DNA of 64,000 nucleotides from Planifilum sp021793745. Lineage in GTDB: Bacteria; Bacillota; Bacilli; Thermoactinomycetales; DSM-44946. The stretch is taken from contig CALKAM010000004.1 in NCBI GenBank assembly GCA_937983105.1, forward strand, positions 1 to 64,000, in the 5' to 3' direction. Shown one piece after another: positions 24,731 to 33,642 of this stretch. The first letter of the stretch is position 1; every line of letters begins with the position of its first letter. The notes under the pieces are model-generated. The model ran no database searches and was not told the origin of the DNA. It saw only the letters and a list, made by a program, of their open reading frames with translations. A program made the translations under genes and the position numbers.

Positions 24731-25987
24731 ATGAGTGCCGAGAAAAGCGTGGTGCGAAACTTGAGTTTGGCTCCCCAGGGTCGGTTGAAGATGGATTGGG
24801 CCTGGGATCACATGCCGGTGCTGCGACGGATCCGTGAACAATTGGTTCAGGAGCAGCCGCTGAAGGGGAAGCGGGTGGCGATCTCCCTTCACCTGGAGGC
24901 GAAGACCGCTTGCCTGGCGGAACTATTGCGGGATGCGGGGGCGGAGGTGGCGATCACCGGCAGCAACCCGCTTTCCACGCAGGATGATGTGGCTGCGGCC
25001 CTGGTGGAGTCGGGGATCACCGTCTTTGCCAAATACAATCCCACGCCGGAAGAGTACAAGGAACATCTGATTCTCACCCTGGAAACCCGTCCTGAACTAA
25101 TTATCGATGATGGTGGGGATTTGGTCGGCATCCTTCACGGGGAGCGGCCGGATCTGATGGATCAGGTGCTGGGCGGTTGCGAGGAGACGACTACCGGAAT
25201 CCTGCGGCTGCGGGCCCTGGAGAAATCCGGCGAATTGCAGTTTCCGATGGTGGCCGTCAACGACGCCTATTCCAAGTTTCTCTTCGACAATCGCTACGGC
25301 ACCGGACAGTCCGTGTGGGACGGCATCAACCGGACGACCAACCTCGTCGTCGCCGGAAAAACGGTGGTCGTCATCGGTTACGGCTGGTGCGGCCGCGGTG
25401 TGGCCATGCGGGCCAAAGGGATGGGCGCCCGGGTCATCGTCACCGAGGTGGATGCGATCAAGGCGACCGAGGCCCACATGGATGGATTTTCCGTGATGCC
25501 GATGGAGGAAGCGGCCCGTCTGGGCGACTTTTTCATCACGGTCACCGGAAACCGCTCCGTCATCAATGAGCAGCATTTCCCGCTGATGAAGAGCGGAGCC
25601 ATCCTGGCCAACGCCGGTCATTTCGACGTGGAGATTGATAAGGTGGCTTTGGAGGAGCTGTCCGTTTCCAAGCGGATGGTGCGCAAACACATCACGGAAT
25701 ACGAGATGGAGGACGGCAGAAAACTGTACCTGCTCTGCGACGGCCGTCTGGTCAACTTGGTGGCCGGGGACGGACATCCCGCCGAAATCATGGACATGAC
25801 CTTCGCCCTGCAGGCTCTGTGCCTGCTGTACGTCAACGACAATCATGAAAAGATCGGCCGCCGCGTGATCGATGTGCCGTATCACCTGGATGAACAGGTG
25901 GCCAGTTTCATGCTGCAATCCTTGGGAATCCAAATCGATGATTTGACGGAGGAACAGGAAGAGTACCTGGCCAGCTGGAGGGTTTGA
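24731..25987 (+). CDS. ahcY: S-adenosylhomocysteine hydrolase
   Basis: A 418-residue NAD-dependent enzyme splitting S-adenosylhomocysteine into adenosine and homocysteine. DWAWDHMPVLRRI, SLHLEAKTACLAELL, NDAYSKFLFDNRYGTGQS and the NAD loop VIGYGWCGRGVAMRAKGMGA are diagnostic; the C-terminus is EEYLASWRV instead of the usual Tyr-ending tail of eukaryotic enzymes. B. subtilis recycles this compound by the Pfs-LuxS route, so the gene is unusual for this setting. It lies between bshC and mraZ with its own promoter and terminator. Confidence 0.93.
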   Translation: MSAEKSVVRNLSLAPQGRLKMDWAWDHMPVLRRIREQLVQEQPLKGKRVAISLHLEAKTACLAELLRDAGAEVAITGSNPLSTQDDVAAALVESGITVFAKYNPTPEEYKEHLILTLETRPELIIDDGGDLVGILHGERPDLMDQVLGGCEETTTGILRLRALEKSGELQFPMVAVNDAYSKFLFDNRYGTGQSVWDGINRTTNLVVAGKTVVVIGYGWCGRGVAMRAKGMGARVIVTEVDAIKATEAHMDGFSVMPMEEAARLGDFFITVTGNRSVINEQHFPLMKSGAILANAGHFDVEIDKVALEELSVSKRMVRKHITEYEMEDGRKLYLLCDGRLVNLVAGDGHPAEIMDMTFALQALCLLYVNDNHEKIGRRVIDVPYHLDEQVASFMLQSLGIQIDDLTEEQEEYLASWRV

Positions 25988-26078
25988 ACGCTGCCGCACT
26001 TTAACGGCGGCAGCCCGCTCCGCATGAAGAGGTTAAAAATCATGCCGCCTCCCCCTGACCGCGTTGTCGGGTTGTCCT

Positions 26079-26106
26079 GAGTCGCCGAATCGGCGGCTCT
26101 TTTTTT
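26079..26106 (+). terminator. Terminator of ahcY
   Basis: GAGTCGCCG and CGGCGGCTC pair (one G-U) around AAT, followed by seven T. Confidence 0.8.
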
Positions 26107-26199
26107 GGTTTTCCCCCGGAAGATCGGTGAAAAGTGCCGGGGTTCAGCGGATGGAAGCGCGCCGCTTCCGGTCTCTGGAAGATGACGTTTTTCATCGTG

Positions 26200-26261
26200 C
26201 AGGATTTTCTGGTATGCATGTGGTATAATTTACAGTGTGGTGGAAAGTGGGGGAAAGTGGG
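26200..26261 (+). promoter_or_regulatory. mraZ promoter with MraZ operator repeats
   Basis: An extended -10, TGGTATAAT (TATAAT at 26223-26228), has only a weak -35. Directly downstream, GTGGT (26237), GTGGG (26247) and GTGGG (26257) recur with exact 10-bp periodicity, that is 5-bp repeats with 5-bp spacers. This is the arrangement of the MraZ operator described in E. coli, placed to block the start of the division cluster transcript. Confidence 0.65.
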
Positions 26262-26280
26262 GGGAAGGGGAGACAGCGGG

Positions 26281-26718
26281 ATGTTCATGGGGGAATATCG
26301 GCATTCCCTGGACGATAAAGGACGCTTAATCATTCCCTCCAAATTCAGGGGGGAATTGGGAGCCTCCTTTGTCGTCACCCGCGGTTTGGACCACTGTCTC
26401 TTCGCCTATCCCCGGTCGGAATGGTCTCATCTCGAGGAGAAGCTGAAGTCCCTTCCGTTTACTCGAGCGGACGCCCGTGCCTTCACGCGTTTTTTCTTTT
26501 CCGGAGCGATCGAAGTGGAGCTCGATAAGCAGGGGCGAATTAGCCTCCCCGCACATCTTCGCGAGTTTGCTCAGCTGGAAAAGGATTGTGTCGTGATCGG
26601 CGTTTCCACCCGTGTCGAGATTTGGAGCAAAGAGAATTGGGAATCCTACTATGCAGAATCCGAACAGTCCTTCAATGAGATCGCGGAAAAGCTGGTCGAC
26701 TTCGATGTGGAACTGTAA
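26281..26718 (+). CDS. mraZ: Transcriptional regulator MraZ
   Basis: A 145-residue protein with two SpoVT/AbrB-type DNA-binding halves: MFMGEYRHSLDDKGRLIIPS and EVELDKQGRISLPAHLREFA. MraZ forms a ring and represses its own division and cell wall operon. ATG 26281 follows GGAAGGGGAG. The repeats at 26237-26261 in its leader are its probable target. Confidence 0.95.
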   Translation: MFMGEYRHSLDDKGRLIIPSKFRGELGASFVVTRGLDHCLFAYPRSEWSHLEEKLKSLPFTRADARAFTRFFFSGAIEVELDKQGRISLPAHLREFAQLEKDCVVIGVSTRVEIWSKENWESYYAESEQSFNEIAEKLVDFDVEL

Positions 26719-26730
26719 GGGGGAACGCTG

Positions 26731-27663
26731 TTGTTCCGTCATGAGACGGTCTTGAAAGAGGAAGCGGTGGACGGGTTGAACGTCCGTCCGGAGGGGGTCT
26801 ATGTGGATTGCACCCTCGGGGGAGGGGGGCACAGTCGACGGATTGCCGATCGCCTGGGACCCGGGGGCTTGTTAATCGGCATCGATCAGGATCCCTATGC
26901 CCTGGAGGCAGCCCAAAAGAGCCTGGACGGGGCTGGTTGTCGGATCCGTCTGGTCCGGAGCAACTTCCGCCGCCTGGCAGAAATTTTGGACGAGCTTCAG
27001 ATTGATGAGGCGGACGGATTTTTGTTTGATTTGGGGGTCTCTTCTCCCCAGTTGGACCAGGAGGAACGGGGATTTAGCTATCACGGGGATGCGCCCCTGG
27101 ACATGCGGATGGATCCTGACGGTGATTTGACCGCCTATGATCTGGTGAACACCTGGCCGGAAAAGGAGATTGCCCGAATTTTGTCGCAATACGGCGAGGA
27201 ACGCTTTGCCCGTCGGATTGCCGGCCATATTGTCGAACGGAGAAAACGCACTCCGATTCAAACAACCCGGGAGTTGGCGGATATCATCAAAGAAGCCATC
27301 CCAGCTCCTGCCCGCCGAAGGGGCCCCCACCCGGCCCGGCGCTCCTTTCAGGCGATTCGCATCGCCGTCAATGATGAGCTGGGAGCGTTATCCTCCGCCC
27401 TGGATCAAGCGATCAAGCGGCTTCGTTCGGGTGGACGGATTTGCGTGATTTCCTTCCATTCGCTGGAGGACCGCATCTGTAAGCGGATCTTTCAAGCAGG
27501 GGAACGGGGGTGCATTTGTCCGTCCGATTTTCCCGTTTGCGTTTGCAATCAGCGTCCCATTCTCCGATCGGTGACAAAGAAACCGGTTCTTCCCTCGCCG
27601 CGGGAGGTTGAACAAAATCCGCGGGCCCGATCGGCGAAGTTGCGGATCGCTGAAAAGATATAG
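26731..27663 (+). CDS. rsmH: 16S rRNA (cytosine-1402 N4)-methyltransferase
   Basis: A 310-residue RsmH (MraW). HETVLKEEAVDGL starts it; DCTLGGGGHSRRIADRLGPG is the SAM site; FDLGVSSPQLD and ERGFSYHGDAPLDMRMD follow, with ISFHSLEDRICK near the C-terminus. It methylates C1402 in the ribosomal decoding centre. TTG start 26731, eight bases after AAGGGGG and 12 bp after mraZ. Confidence 0.95.
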   Translation: MFRHETVLKEEAVDGLNVRPEGVYVDCTLGGGGHSRRIADRLGPGGLLIGIDQDPYALEAAQKSLDGAGCRIRLVRSNFRRLAEILDELQIDEADGFLFDLGVSSPQLDQEERGFSYHGDAPLDMRMDPDGDLTAYDLVNTWPEKEIARILSQYGEERFARRIAGHIVERRKRTPIQTTRELADIIKEAIPAPARRRGPHPARRSFQAIRIAVNDELGALSSALDQAIKRLRSGGRICVISFHSLEDRICKRIFQAGERGCICPSDFPVCVCNQRPILRSVTKKPVLPSPREVEQNPRARSAKLRIAEKI

Positions 27664-27674
27664 GAGGGTCAAAG

Positions 27675-28082
27675 ATGATGGAGAACCGGGGAAGCGCCGC
27701 CAGGGCGGTCGCTTTTGAGGAGACCGCTGTCAAAAAAAAGAAAAGGCGTTTGCTGCAGACGAGGGGATTGCCCGCCAGTGAGAAATTGTTATATTTGTTC
27801 AGCGTGGTGGTATGCGTCACGTTAGCTGCTCTGGTGATTTCCCAATATGCAAAAGTGACGGAACTGAACATGGAAATTCAAAAAGTGGAGGAAGAAGCGA
27901 AGCGGCTTCAGGAGATCAACCGGCAGCTGGAAGCGGAAAAGAACATGCTGAGCAGCGGAGAACGGATTCGCCGGTTTGCGGAGATGAGAGGGATGGTGCC
28001 GGCGGAGAATGTGAAGCCTTTTCCTTCGGCCAACGGCCGGAAAAACCTGAGCGAACAGGCGGACCGGGATAAGCGGGGCTGA
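27675..28082 (+). CDS. ftsL: Cell division protein FtsL
   Basis: A 135-residue bitopic protein: basic cytoplasmic N-terminus (KKKKRRLLQTRG), one transmembrane helix (about 38-58) and an extracytoplasmic coiled coil (about 60-95, KVTELNMEIQKVEEEAKRLQ), then a loose tail. This is the FtsL layout and the gene is in the FtsL position. FtsL works with DivIC and DivIB at the septum. Tandem ATGATG start after AGGAGGG. Confidence 0.85.
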   Translation: MMENRGSAARAVAFEETAVKKKKRRLLQTRGLPASEKLLYLFSVVVCVTLAALVISQYAKVTELNMEIQKVEEEAKRLQEINRQLEAEKNMLSSGERIRRFAEMRGMVPAENVKPFPSANGRKNLSEQADRDKRG

Positions 28083-28096
28083 AGGGAGTCATCGCG

Positions 28097-29869
28097 ATGG
28101 AGGGGAACCGGAAGCACATCAAGATTCGTATCCTGGTGGTCTGCTTTTTGATTCTGGGACTTGTTAGTTCGATCACCCTTCGGCTGTTGTGGATTCAAAC
28201 GGTGGATGCCTCTGAGCTTCGCAAGCGAGCGGAAAAGATATGGGAAAAGGAGGAGCTGATCGAGCCGAGCCGGGGTTCGATCACCGACCGAAACGGCGAG
28301 CCCTTGGTTCGGGATATGGTGAAGTACATCATCGCCGCTGATCCGACCCAAGTGGAAGACCCCAAGAAAGCGGCCGAAAAGTTGTCCCCGATTTTGAACA
28401 TTCCCAAGGATGATCTGTACCGGAAGCTGAGCAACAAGGGCCTGAGACATGTGAAGTTGATGGGCGGAGGCACCTACAAGGTATCCCGGGACGTACAAAA
28501 ACAGGTTTTGGATTTGAAGCTGGAGGGCATCTATGCCATCCCGACCGTTGGAAGGCAGTATGTGGAGGGTAGCCTCGCGGCCCACGTCCTCGGCTTTGTC
28601 AATCTGGATAACAGCGGAGTCGGGGGAGTCGAGCAGCGTTACAACGATCTGCTGAAGGGCAGGCCCGGGGAGATTCGCTTTAAAAAGGATGCGCGGGGCA
28701 TCCGCTTTTCCGACGGTCCGGAGGAATTTCGCCCTCCCCGGCACGGTAAGGACCTGATCCTCACCCTGGATCGGGAGATCCAGTTTCATGTGGAGCGGGT
28801 TCTTGACCAGGCGATGGATCGGTACCAGGCGAAGGGGGCGACGGCGATCGTCGTCGATCCCAGAAATGGTGATGTGTTGGCGATGGCCAACCGCCCCACC
28901 TTCGATCCCGAACAGTACGCCACCACCCTGGAGACGGGTGTGAATGATGTCAACATCGCCATCAGCAACGTGTACGAGCCCGGATCCACCTTTAAGATCG
29001 TCACCCTGGCTGCGGCGATCGAGGAAGGCATATTCCAGCCGGAACAAACCTTTCAATCGGGATCGATCCAAGTGGGAGGCCGCAAGATCCGGGATTGGAA
29101 CGGCGGTCGGGGTTGGGGCGAGATCTCCTACCGGGAAGGGGTTTATCAATCCAGCAACGTCGCCTTTGTGCTGTTGGGACAGAAATTGGGTCAGGACCGG
29201 CTGATCCGGTATATCGACCGCTTCGGTTTCGGGAGGATTACCGATTCCACCGGCCGGAAAACGGGAATCGATCTACCCGCTGAAGCGAAGGGTTATTTTT
29301 TTGGCCGCCGGCTTTATGATTCCGAACTGGCCACCACTGCTTTCGGTCAAGGCATTGCGGTGACGCCGATTCAGCAGGTGATGGCCGTCTCCGCCGTCGC
29401 CAACGGCGGGACCCTGTATAAGCCCCGCGTCGTCAAGGCGGTTCGGAACCCGGAGACGGGCAAGTTGACGGAGTACAAACCGGAGAAGCTGAACGACAAG
29501 GTGGTTTCGTCGGAGACTGCCGCCCAGGTCCGACAAATTTTGACCGGTGTGGTGCAGCAGGGGACCGGCCGGGAGGCGGCGCTCAAGGAATATCAGGTTG
29601 CCGGTAAAACGGGAACGGCGCAAAAGCCGGGGGATCACGGGGGTTACGCCGCCGATCGGCATCTCGTCTCCTTCGTCGGCTTTGCTCCGGCGGATTCCCC
29701 GAGGGTGGTGGTTTATGTCGCGCTGGATGAGCCGTCGGTGGCCAACGGTTCGGTGTCGGGAGGCACCGTCGCCGCTCCGGTCGCTCGCGAAATTTTGCAG
29801 GGAGCTTTGAAGGCGTTGGAGATCAAACCCCTTCCTTCCTCGCTGGAAGAAAAGGTCAACAGGGATTGA
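28097..29869 (+). CDS. pbpB: Division penicillin-binding protein PBP 2B, no PASTA domain
   Basis: A 590-residue class B transpeptidase for septal peptidoglycan. One N-terminal membrane helix (about 10-32), a dimerisation domain with RGSITDRNGEPL, then the transpeptidase domain: active-site S297 in EPGSTFKI, SSN in YQSSNVAFV, and K504-T-G in VAGKTGTAQ. The protein stops soon after the catalytic domain (EEKVNRD); the PASTA repeats at the end of B. subtilis PBP 2B are missing. A strong terminator follows before spoVD. Confidence 0.9.
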   Translation: MEGNRKHIKIRILVVCFLILGLVSSITLRLLWIQTVDASELRKRAEKIWEKEELIEPSRGSITDRNGEPLVRDMVKYIIAADPTQVEDPKKAAEKLSPILNIPKDDLYRKLSNKGLRHVKLMGGGTYKVSRDVQKQVLDLKLEGIYAIPTVGRQYVEGSLAAHVLGFVNLDNSGVGGVEQRYNDLLKGRPGEIRFKKDARGIRFSDGPEEFRPPRHGKDLILTLDREIQFHVERVLDQAMDRYQAKGATAIVVDPRNGDVLAMANRPTFDPEQYATTLETGVNDVNIAISNVYEPGSTFKIVTLAAAIEEGIFQPEQTFQSGSIQVGGRKIRDWNGGRGWGEISYREGVYQSSNVAFVLLGQKLGQDRLIRYIDRFGFGRITDSTGRKTGIDLPAEAKGYFFGRRLYDSELATTAFGQGIAVTPIQQVMAVSAVANGGTLYKPRVVKAVRNPETGKLTEYKPEKLNDKVVSSETAAQVRQILTGVVQQGTGREAALKEYQVAGKTGTAQKPGDHGGYAADRHLVSFVGFAPADSPRVVVYVALDEPSVANGSVSGGTVAAPVAREILQGALKALEIKPLPSSLEEKVNRD

Positions 29870-29885
29870 TCCCAACGAACCTTCG

Positions 29886-29925
29886 AGGGGGTTTCCTCCG
29901 CGGTGCGGGGGAAATCCCTTTTTTG
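29886..29925 (+). terminator. Terminator between pbpB and spoVD
   Basis: GGGGGTTTCC pairs with GGGGAAATCCC around a 10-nt loop, followed by six T. It can separate vegetative mraZ-pbpB transcription from the sporulation gene spoVD. Confidence 0.75.
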
Positions 29926-30089
29926 TCTGTCCACCGAAGGAATATGACGGAGAAGCTGCGGCAACCGAAGGGAATCCCCCCTGACGGTTTCAGAAGGGCG
30001 GGCCCTTTCGCAGGGAAGCTTGTTCTATCCCTTCCGTGGAACGAATACGGTAGAGATGAGGGGCTCGCAAGCAAAAGGGGGAGAAAAGG

Positions 30090-32021
30090 TTGCGCGTACC
30101 CCATTCCTTTGTGCGCAGGCGTCTATTTGTCACACTGATCGTGATTACGTTGGTTTTTTTCGCCCTTTTCGGGAGATTGGCCTATGTGCAGCTGGTGAAA
30201 GGGGATTGGCTCGTGGAGCGCGCACAGGATTTGTGGACGCGGAACATCCCCTTTGAAGCCCAAAGGGGAAGGATTTTGGACCGAAACGGTGAGGTCCTCG
30301 TCGACAATGTGAGCGCGCCCTCGGTGATGGCCATCCCTGCTCAGATTAAAAACCCCGCGGAGACGGCCCGTACGTTGGCCCGTTTGCTCCGGGCTTCCGA
30401 AAAGGAAATCTATCGGAAGATTACCAAGCGGGAGATGATCGTCCGTCTGTCCCCGGAAGGGCGAAAAATTTCGGAGGAGCTGGCCCGACAGATCCAGGGG
30501 CTTCGCTTGCCGGGGATCGTCGTCGTCGAGGACAATAAGCGCTATTATCCCTACGGGGCGATGGCCTCCCATCTTTTAGGCTTTACAGGAATTGACAACC
30601 AGGGATTGTCCGGGATCGAGCTGGTGTATGATGAACAGCTTCGGGGCGCGCCGGGGTTTGTTTCCTTTTCCGCCAACGCCCGAGGGGAAAAACTCCCGGG
30701 AGGCAGTGACAGATACACGCCGCCCAGGGATGGCATGGAATTGATGCTGACCATTGACCGGACGATCCAATCCATCTTGGAGCGGGAATTGGATCAGGCC
30801 ATGGCCCAGTATCAGCCGGAGAATGTCTTGGCCATCGCCATGGATCCCCGGACGGGGGAGATTCTCGGGATGAGCAGCCGCCCCACCTTCCGCCCGGATC
30901 GGTATCAGGACACGGATCCCCAAATCTATAACCGGAATTTGCCCATCTGGAAAACCTACGAACCCGGATCCACCTTTAAGATCATCACCTTGGCGGCCGC
31001 ATTGGAGGAAAACAAGGTGGACCTCAAGGACCGCTTCCACGATCCGGGGTATGTGGAGGTGGGCGGTGCGCGATTGCGCTGTTGGAAGGGGGGCGGTCAC
31101 GGCAGCCAATCCTATCTGGAGGTGGTTGAAAACTCCTGCAACCCCGGCTTTGTCAACCTGGGGCAGCGCCTGGGCAAAGATACTCTGTTTCGATACATCC
31201 GCCAGTTCGGGTTTGGGCAGAAGACCGGGATCGATTTGAGCGGCGAGGCGCGGGGGATCCTGTTTGCGCCGGACCGGATCGGTCCGGTGGAGCTGGCCAC
31301 CACTTCCTTCGGGCAGGGGGTCTCGGTGACGCCCATCCAACAGGTGACCGCTGTCTCGGCGGCGATCAACGGCGGGAACCTGATGGAACCGCATCTGACG
31401 AAGGCATGGATCGATCCGAAAACCGGAAAGGTCGTGCGGGAGAATCGCCCCCGGAAGAAAAGGCAAGTGATTTCGGCGGAAACCTCCAAGGAGGTTCGCC
31501 GCGCCTTGGAGAGCGTCGTCGCCAGGGGTACCGGGCGCAAGGCGTTCATCGACGGATACCGGGTCGGTGGAAAGACCGGTACGGCCCAAAAGGTGGGACC
31601 GAATGGCCGTTATCTGCCCAACAACCATATCGTCTCATTCATCGGTTTCGCCCCGGCGGATGATCCGCGAATCGTGGTATACGTAGCCGTGGACAATCCC
31701 AAGGGCGTGCAATTCGGCGGCGTGGTGGCCGCCCCGATCGTACGAAACATCATTGACGACAGTTTGCGTTATCTGAAAGTGGAGAGGCGCAAGGATCAGA
31801 TTCCCCCCGAAGCGGTACCGACGGAGGAGCCGCATGTGACCGTACCCGATTTGATCGGGGAGAACGTGGATGAGATCCGTACCAGTCTGTTTTCCGAGCC
31901 GTTGGAGGTGGTGGGAAAAGGGGATGTGGTGATCAACCAGCTCCCCAAGCCGGGACAGCGGGTGAAAAAGGGGACGCCGATTCGCATCTATTTAGGTGAC
32001 AAAACCACGAAAGGAGATTAA
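30090..32021 (+). CDS. spoVD: Sporulation penicillin-binding protein SpoVD
   Basis: A 643-residue class B penicillin-binding protein for spore cortex synthesis. N-terminal anchor (about 9-30), dimerisation domain (RGRILDRNGEVLV), transpeptidase with S294 in EPGSTFKI, SCN in ENSCNPGFVN and KTG in GGKTGTAQK, and a single C-terminal PASTA domain (about 582-640, VTVPDLIGENVDEIRTSL). One PASTA and second place after pbpB mark it as SpoVD. TTG start after AAAGGGGGAG. A weak sigma-E-like pair (CTAT around 30031, AATACGGT near 30045) lies upstream. Confidence 0.9.
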   Translation: MRVPHSFVRRRLFVTLIVITLVFFALFGRLAYVQLVKGDWLVERAQDLWTRNIPFEAQRGRILDRNGEVLVDNVSAPSVMAIPAQIKNPAETARTLARLLRASEKEIYRKITKREMIVRLSPEGRKISEELARQIQGLRLPGIVVVEDNKRYYPYGAMASHLLGFTGIDNQGLSGIELVYDEQLRGAPGFVSFSANARGEKLPGGSDRYTPPRDGMELMLTIDRTIQSILERELDQAMAQYQPENVLAIAMDPRTGEILGMSSRPTFRPDRYQDTDPQIYNRNLPIWKTYEPGSTFKIITLAAALEENKVDLKDRFHDPGYVEVGGARLRCWKGGGHGSQSYLEVVENSCNPGFVNLGQRLGKDTLFRYIRQFGFGQKTGIDLSGEARGILFAPDRIGPVELATTSFGQGVSVTPIQQVTAVSAAINGGNLMEPHLTKAWIDPKTGKVVRENRPRKKRQVISAETSKEVRRALESVVARGTGRKAFIDGYRVGGKTGTAQKVGPNGRYLPNNHIVSFIGFAPADDPRIVVYVAVDNPKGVQFGGVVAAPIVRNIIDDSLRYLKVERRKDQIPPEAVPTEEPHVTVPDLIGENVDEIRTSLFSEPLEVVGKGDVVINQLPKPGQRVKKGTPIRIYLGDKTTKGD

Positions 32022-32047
32022 AATAGGGAGTGTGTAAGAGCCATCCC

Positions 32048-32078
32048 TGCCAGGAAGATCCCTGGCATTTATCTTGTC
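32048..32078 (+). terminator. Weak terminator-like hairpin between spoVD and murE
   Basis: TGCCAGG and CCTGGCA form a 7-bp stem, followed by the T-rich TTTATCTTGTCTTT. It could partly insulate murE from the spoVD transcript. Confidence 0.4.
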
Positions 32079-32133
32079 TTTCCCTGTTTTCCGCGGACAT
32101 CGTGGCGGAAAGGCAGCGCCGAGGAGGAAATCG

Positions 32134-33612
32134 ATGAGACTGAAGGACTTGGTCCGACCGCTATTGCTCAAAGAGATCACAGGGGATGCCCGCGTGGAGA
32201 TCCGGGGGTTGGAGACGGATTCGCGCCGTGTCCGTCCCGGAGATTTGTTCATCGCACTGCGCGGGTTTACGGTAGACGGTCACCGGTATCTTGCCGAAGC
32301 CGTCCAACGGGGAGCCGCCGCTGTCCTGGTGGAGGAGACGGCGGATCTTCCGGTCCCGGTCATTCGGGTTCCCGATACCCGGCGGGCGATGGCCGTCTTG
32401 GCCGCCAACTTTTATCGCCATCCGACGCGGGAGCTGAAGCTGATCGGCGTGACCGGGACCAACGGAAAAACGACCACCGCTCATTTGATACAAACCATCC
32501 TGAATGACAGGGGCACGCCCGCCGGATTGATCGGCACGATTCATATGCGGATCGGGGATCGTTCCTATCCGGTGCGGAACACGACGCCGGATGCGGTTGA
32601 TCTTCAGCGGAGTTTTCGCATGATGTGCGAGGAAGGATGCCGCTATGCGGTGATTGAGGCATCCTCCCACGCCCTCGATCTCGGTCGCACCCGGGGTTGT
32701 GAATTTCATGCCGCTGTCTTTACCAATCTGACCCAGGACCATCTCGATTACCACGAGACGATGGATAAATACCGGGAAGCCAAGGGATTGTTGTTCAGCC
32801 AGATGGGGAACCGATTTGCCGATGAGCCGGGATATGCGGTATTGAACGCAGACGATGAGGCTTCCGCTTATTTTGCCCGGATCACCCCCCAGCAGGTGAT
32901 CACCTATGGGATTGAAAAAGCCGCCGATGTCCGTGCAGAAAACATTCAAATCCGCAGCGAGGGAACATCCTTCACGCTGCACTCCTTTCGCGGATCCATC
33001 GATATCCATCTCCAGCTGATCGGAAAGTTCAGCGTCTACAATGCGCTGGCTGCCGCCACCGTCGCCCTGGCGGAAGGGGTTTCCCTGGAGGCGGTGAAAG
33101 GCAGCCTGGAGGCGGTTTCCGGGGTAGCCGGCCGCTTTGAAAAGGTGAACGAGGGGCAACCCTTCACCGTATTGGTCGACTACGCCCACACGCCGGACAG
33201 TTTGCAAAATGTGCTGGTAACGATACGCCAATTTGCCCGGGGATCCGTATATTGTGTGGTGGGATGCGGCGGAGATCGCGACCGGGGGAAGCGGCCCCAA
33301 ATGGCTCGCATCGCCGCTGAGCACAGTGACGTGGTGGTTTTCACCTCCGATAATCCCCGTTCCGAAGACCCTGAGGCGATTATCGCCGACATGATGGAGG
33401 GGCTTGACGATCAGGATCGGGAGCGGGCGGTCACCGTGGTGGACCGGCGGGAGGCGATCCGGTATGCCGTGGATCAGGCGGGTCCCGGAGATGTGGTGCT
33501 GATCGCCGGAAAGGGTCACGAGACCTATCAGGAAATCAAGGGTGTCCGCTACGATTTTGACGACCGGGAAGTAGCCCGCCAGGCCCTTCGCGCCCGGGCC
33601 CGGCAGAAATAG
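32134..33612 (+). CDS. murE: UDP-MurNAc-tripeptide synthetase (meso-DAP adding)
   Basis: A 492-residue Mur ligase that adds the third peptide residue. The ATP loop is GVTGTNGKTTTAHL; IEASSHALDLGRTRGCEF is the central domain. DNPR near residue 406 (FTSDNPRSEDP) is the motif of ligases specific for meso-diaminopimelate, so the wall is of the DAP type. ATG 32134 follows GAGGAGG. Confidence 0.95.
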   Translation: MRLKDLVRPLLLKEITGDARVEIRGLETDSRRVRPGDLFIALRGFTVDGHRYLAEAVQRGAAAVLVEETADLPVPVIRVPDTRRAMAVLAANFYRHPTRELKLIGVTGTNGKTTTAHLIQTILNDRGTPAGLIGTIHMRIGDRSYPVRNTTPDAVDLQRSFRMMCEEGCRYAVIEASSHALDLGRTRGCEFHAAVFTNLTQDHLDYHETMDKYREAKGLLFSQMGNRFADEPGYAVLNADDEASAYFARITPQQVITYGIEKAADVRAENIQIRSEGTSFTLHSFRGSIDIHLQLIGKFSVYNALAAATVALAEGVSLEAVKGSLEAVSGVAGRFEKVNEGQPFTVLVDYAHTPDSLQNVLVTIRQFARGSVYCVVGCGGDRDRGKRPQMARIAAEHSDVVVFTSDNPRSEDPEAIIADMMEGLDDQDRERAVTVVDRREAIRYAVDQAGPGDVVLIAGKGHETYQEIKGVRYDFDDREVARQALRARARQK

Positions 33613-33642
33613 GGGCGCAAGATTTGTCGGGGAGGCCGCACG

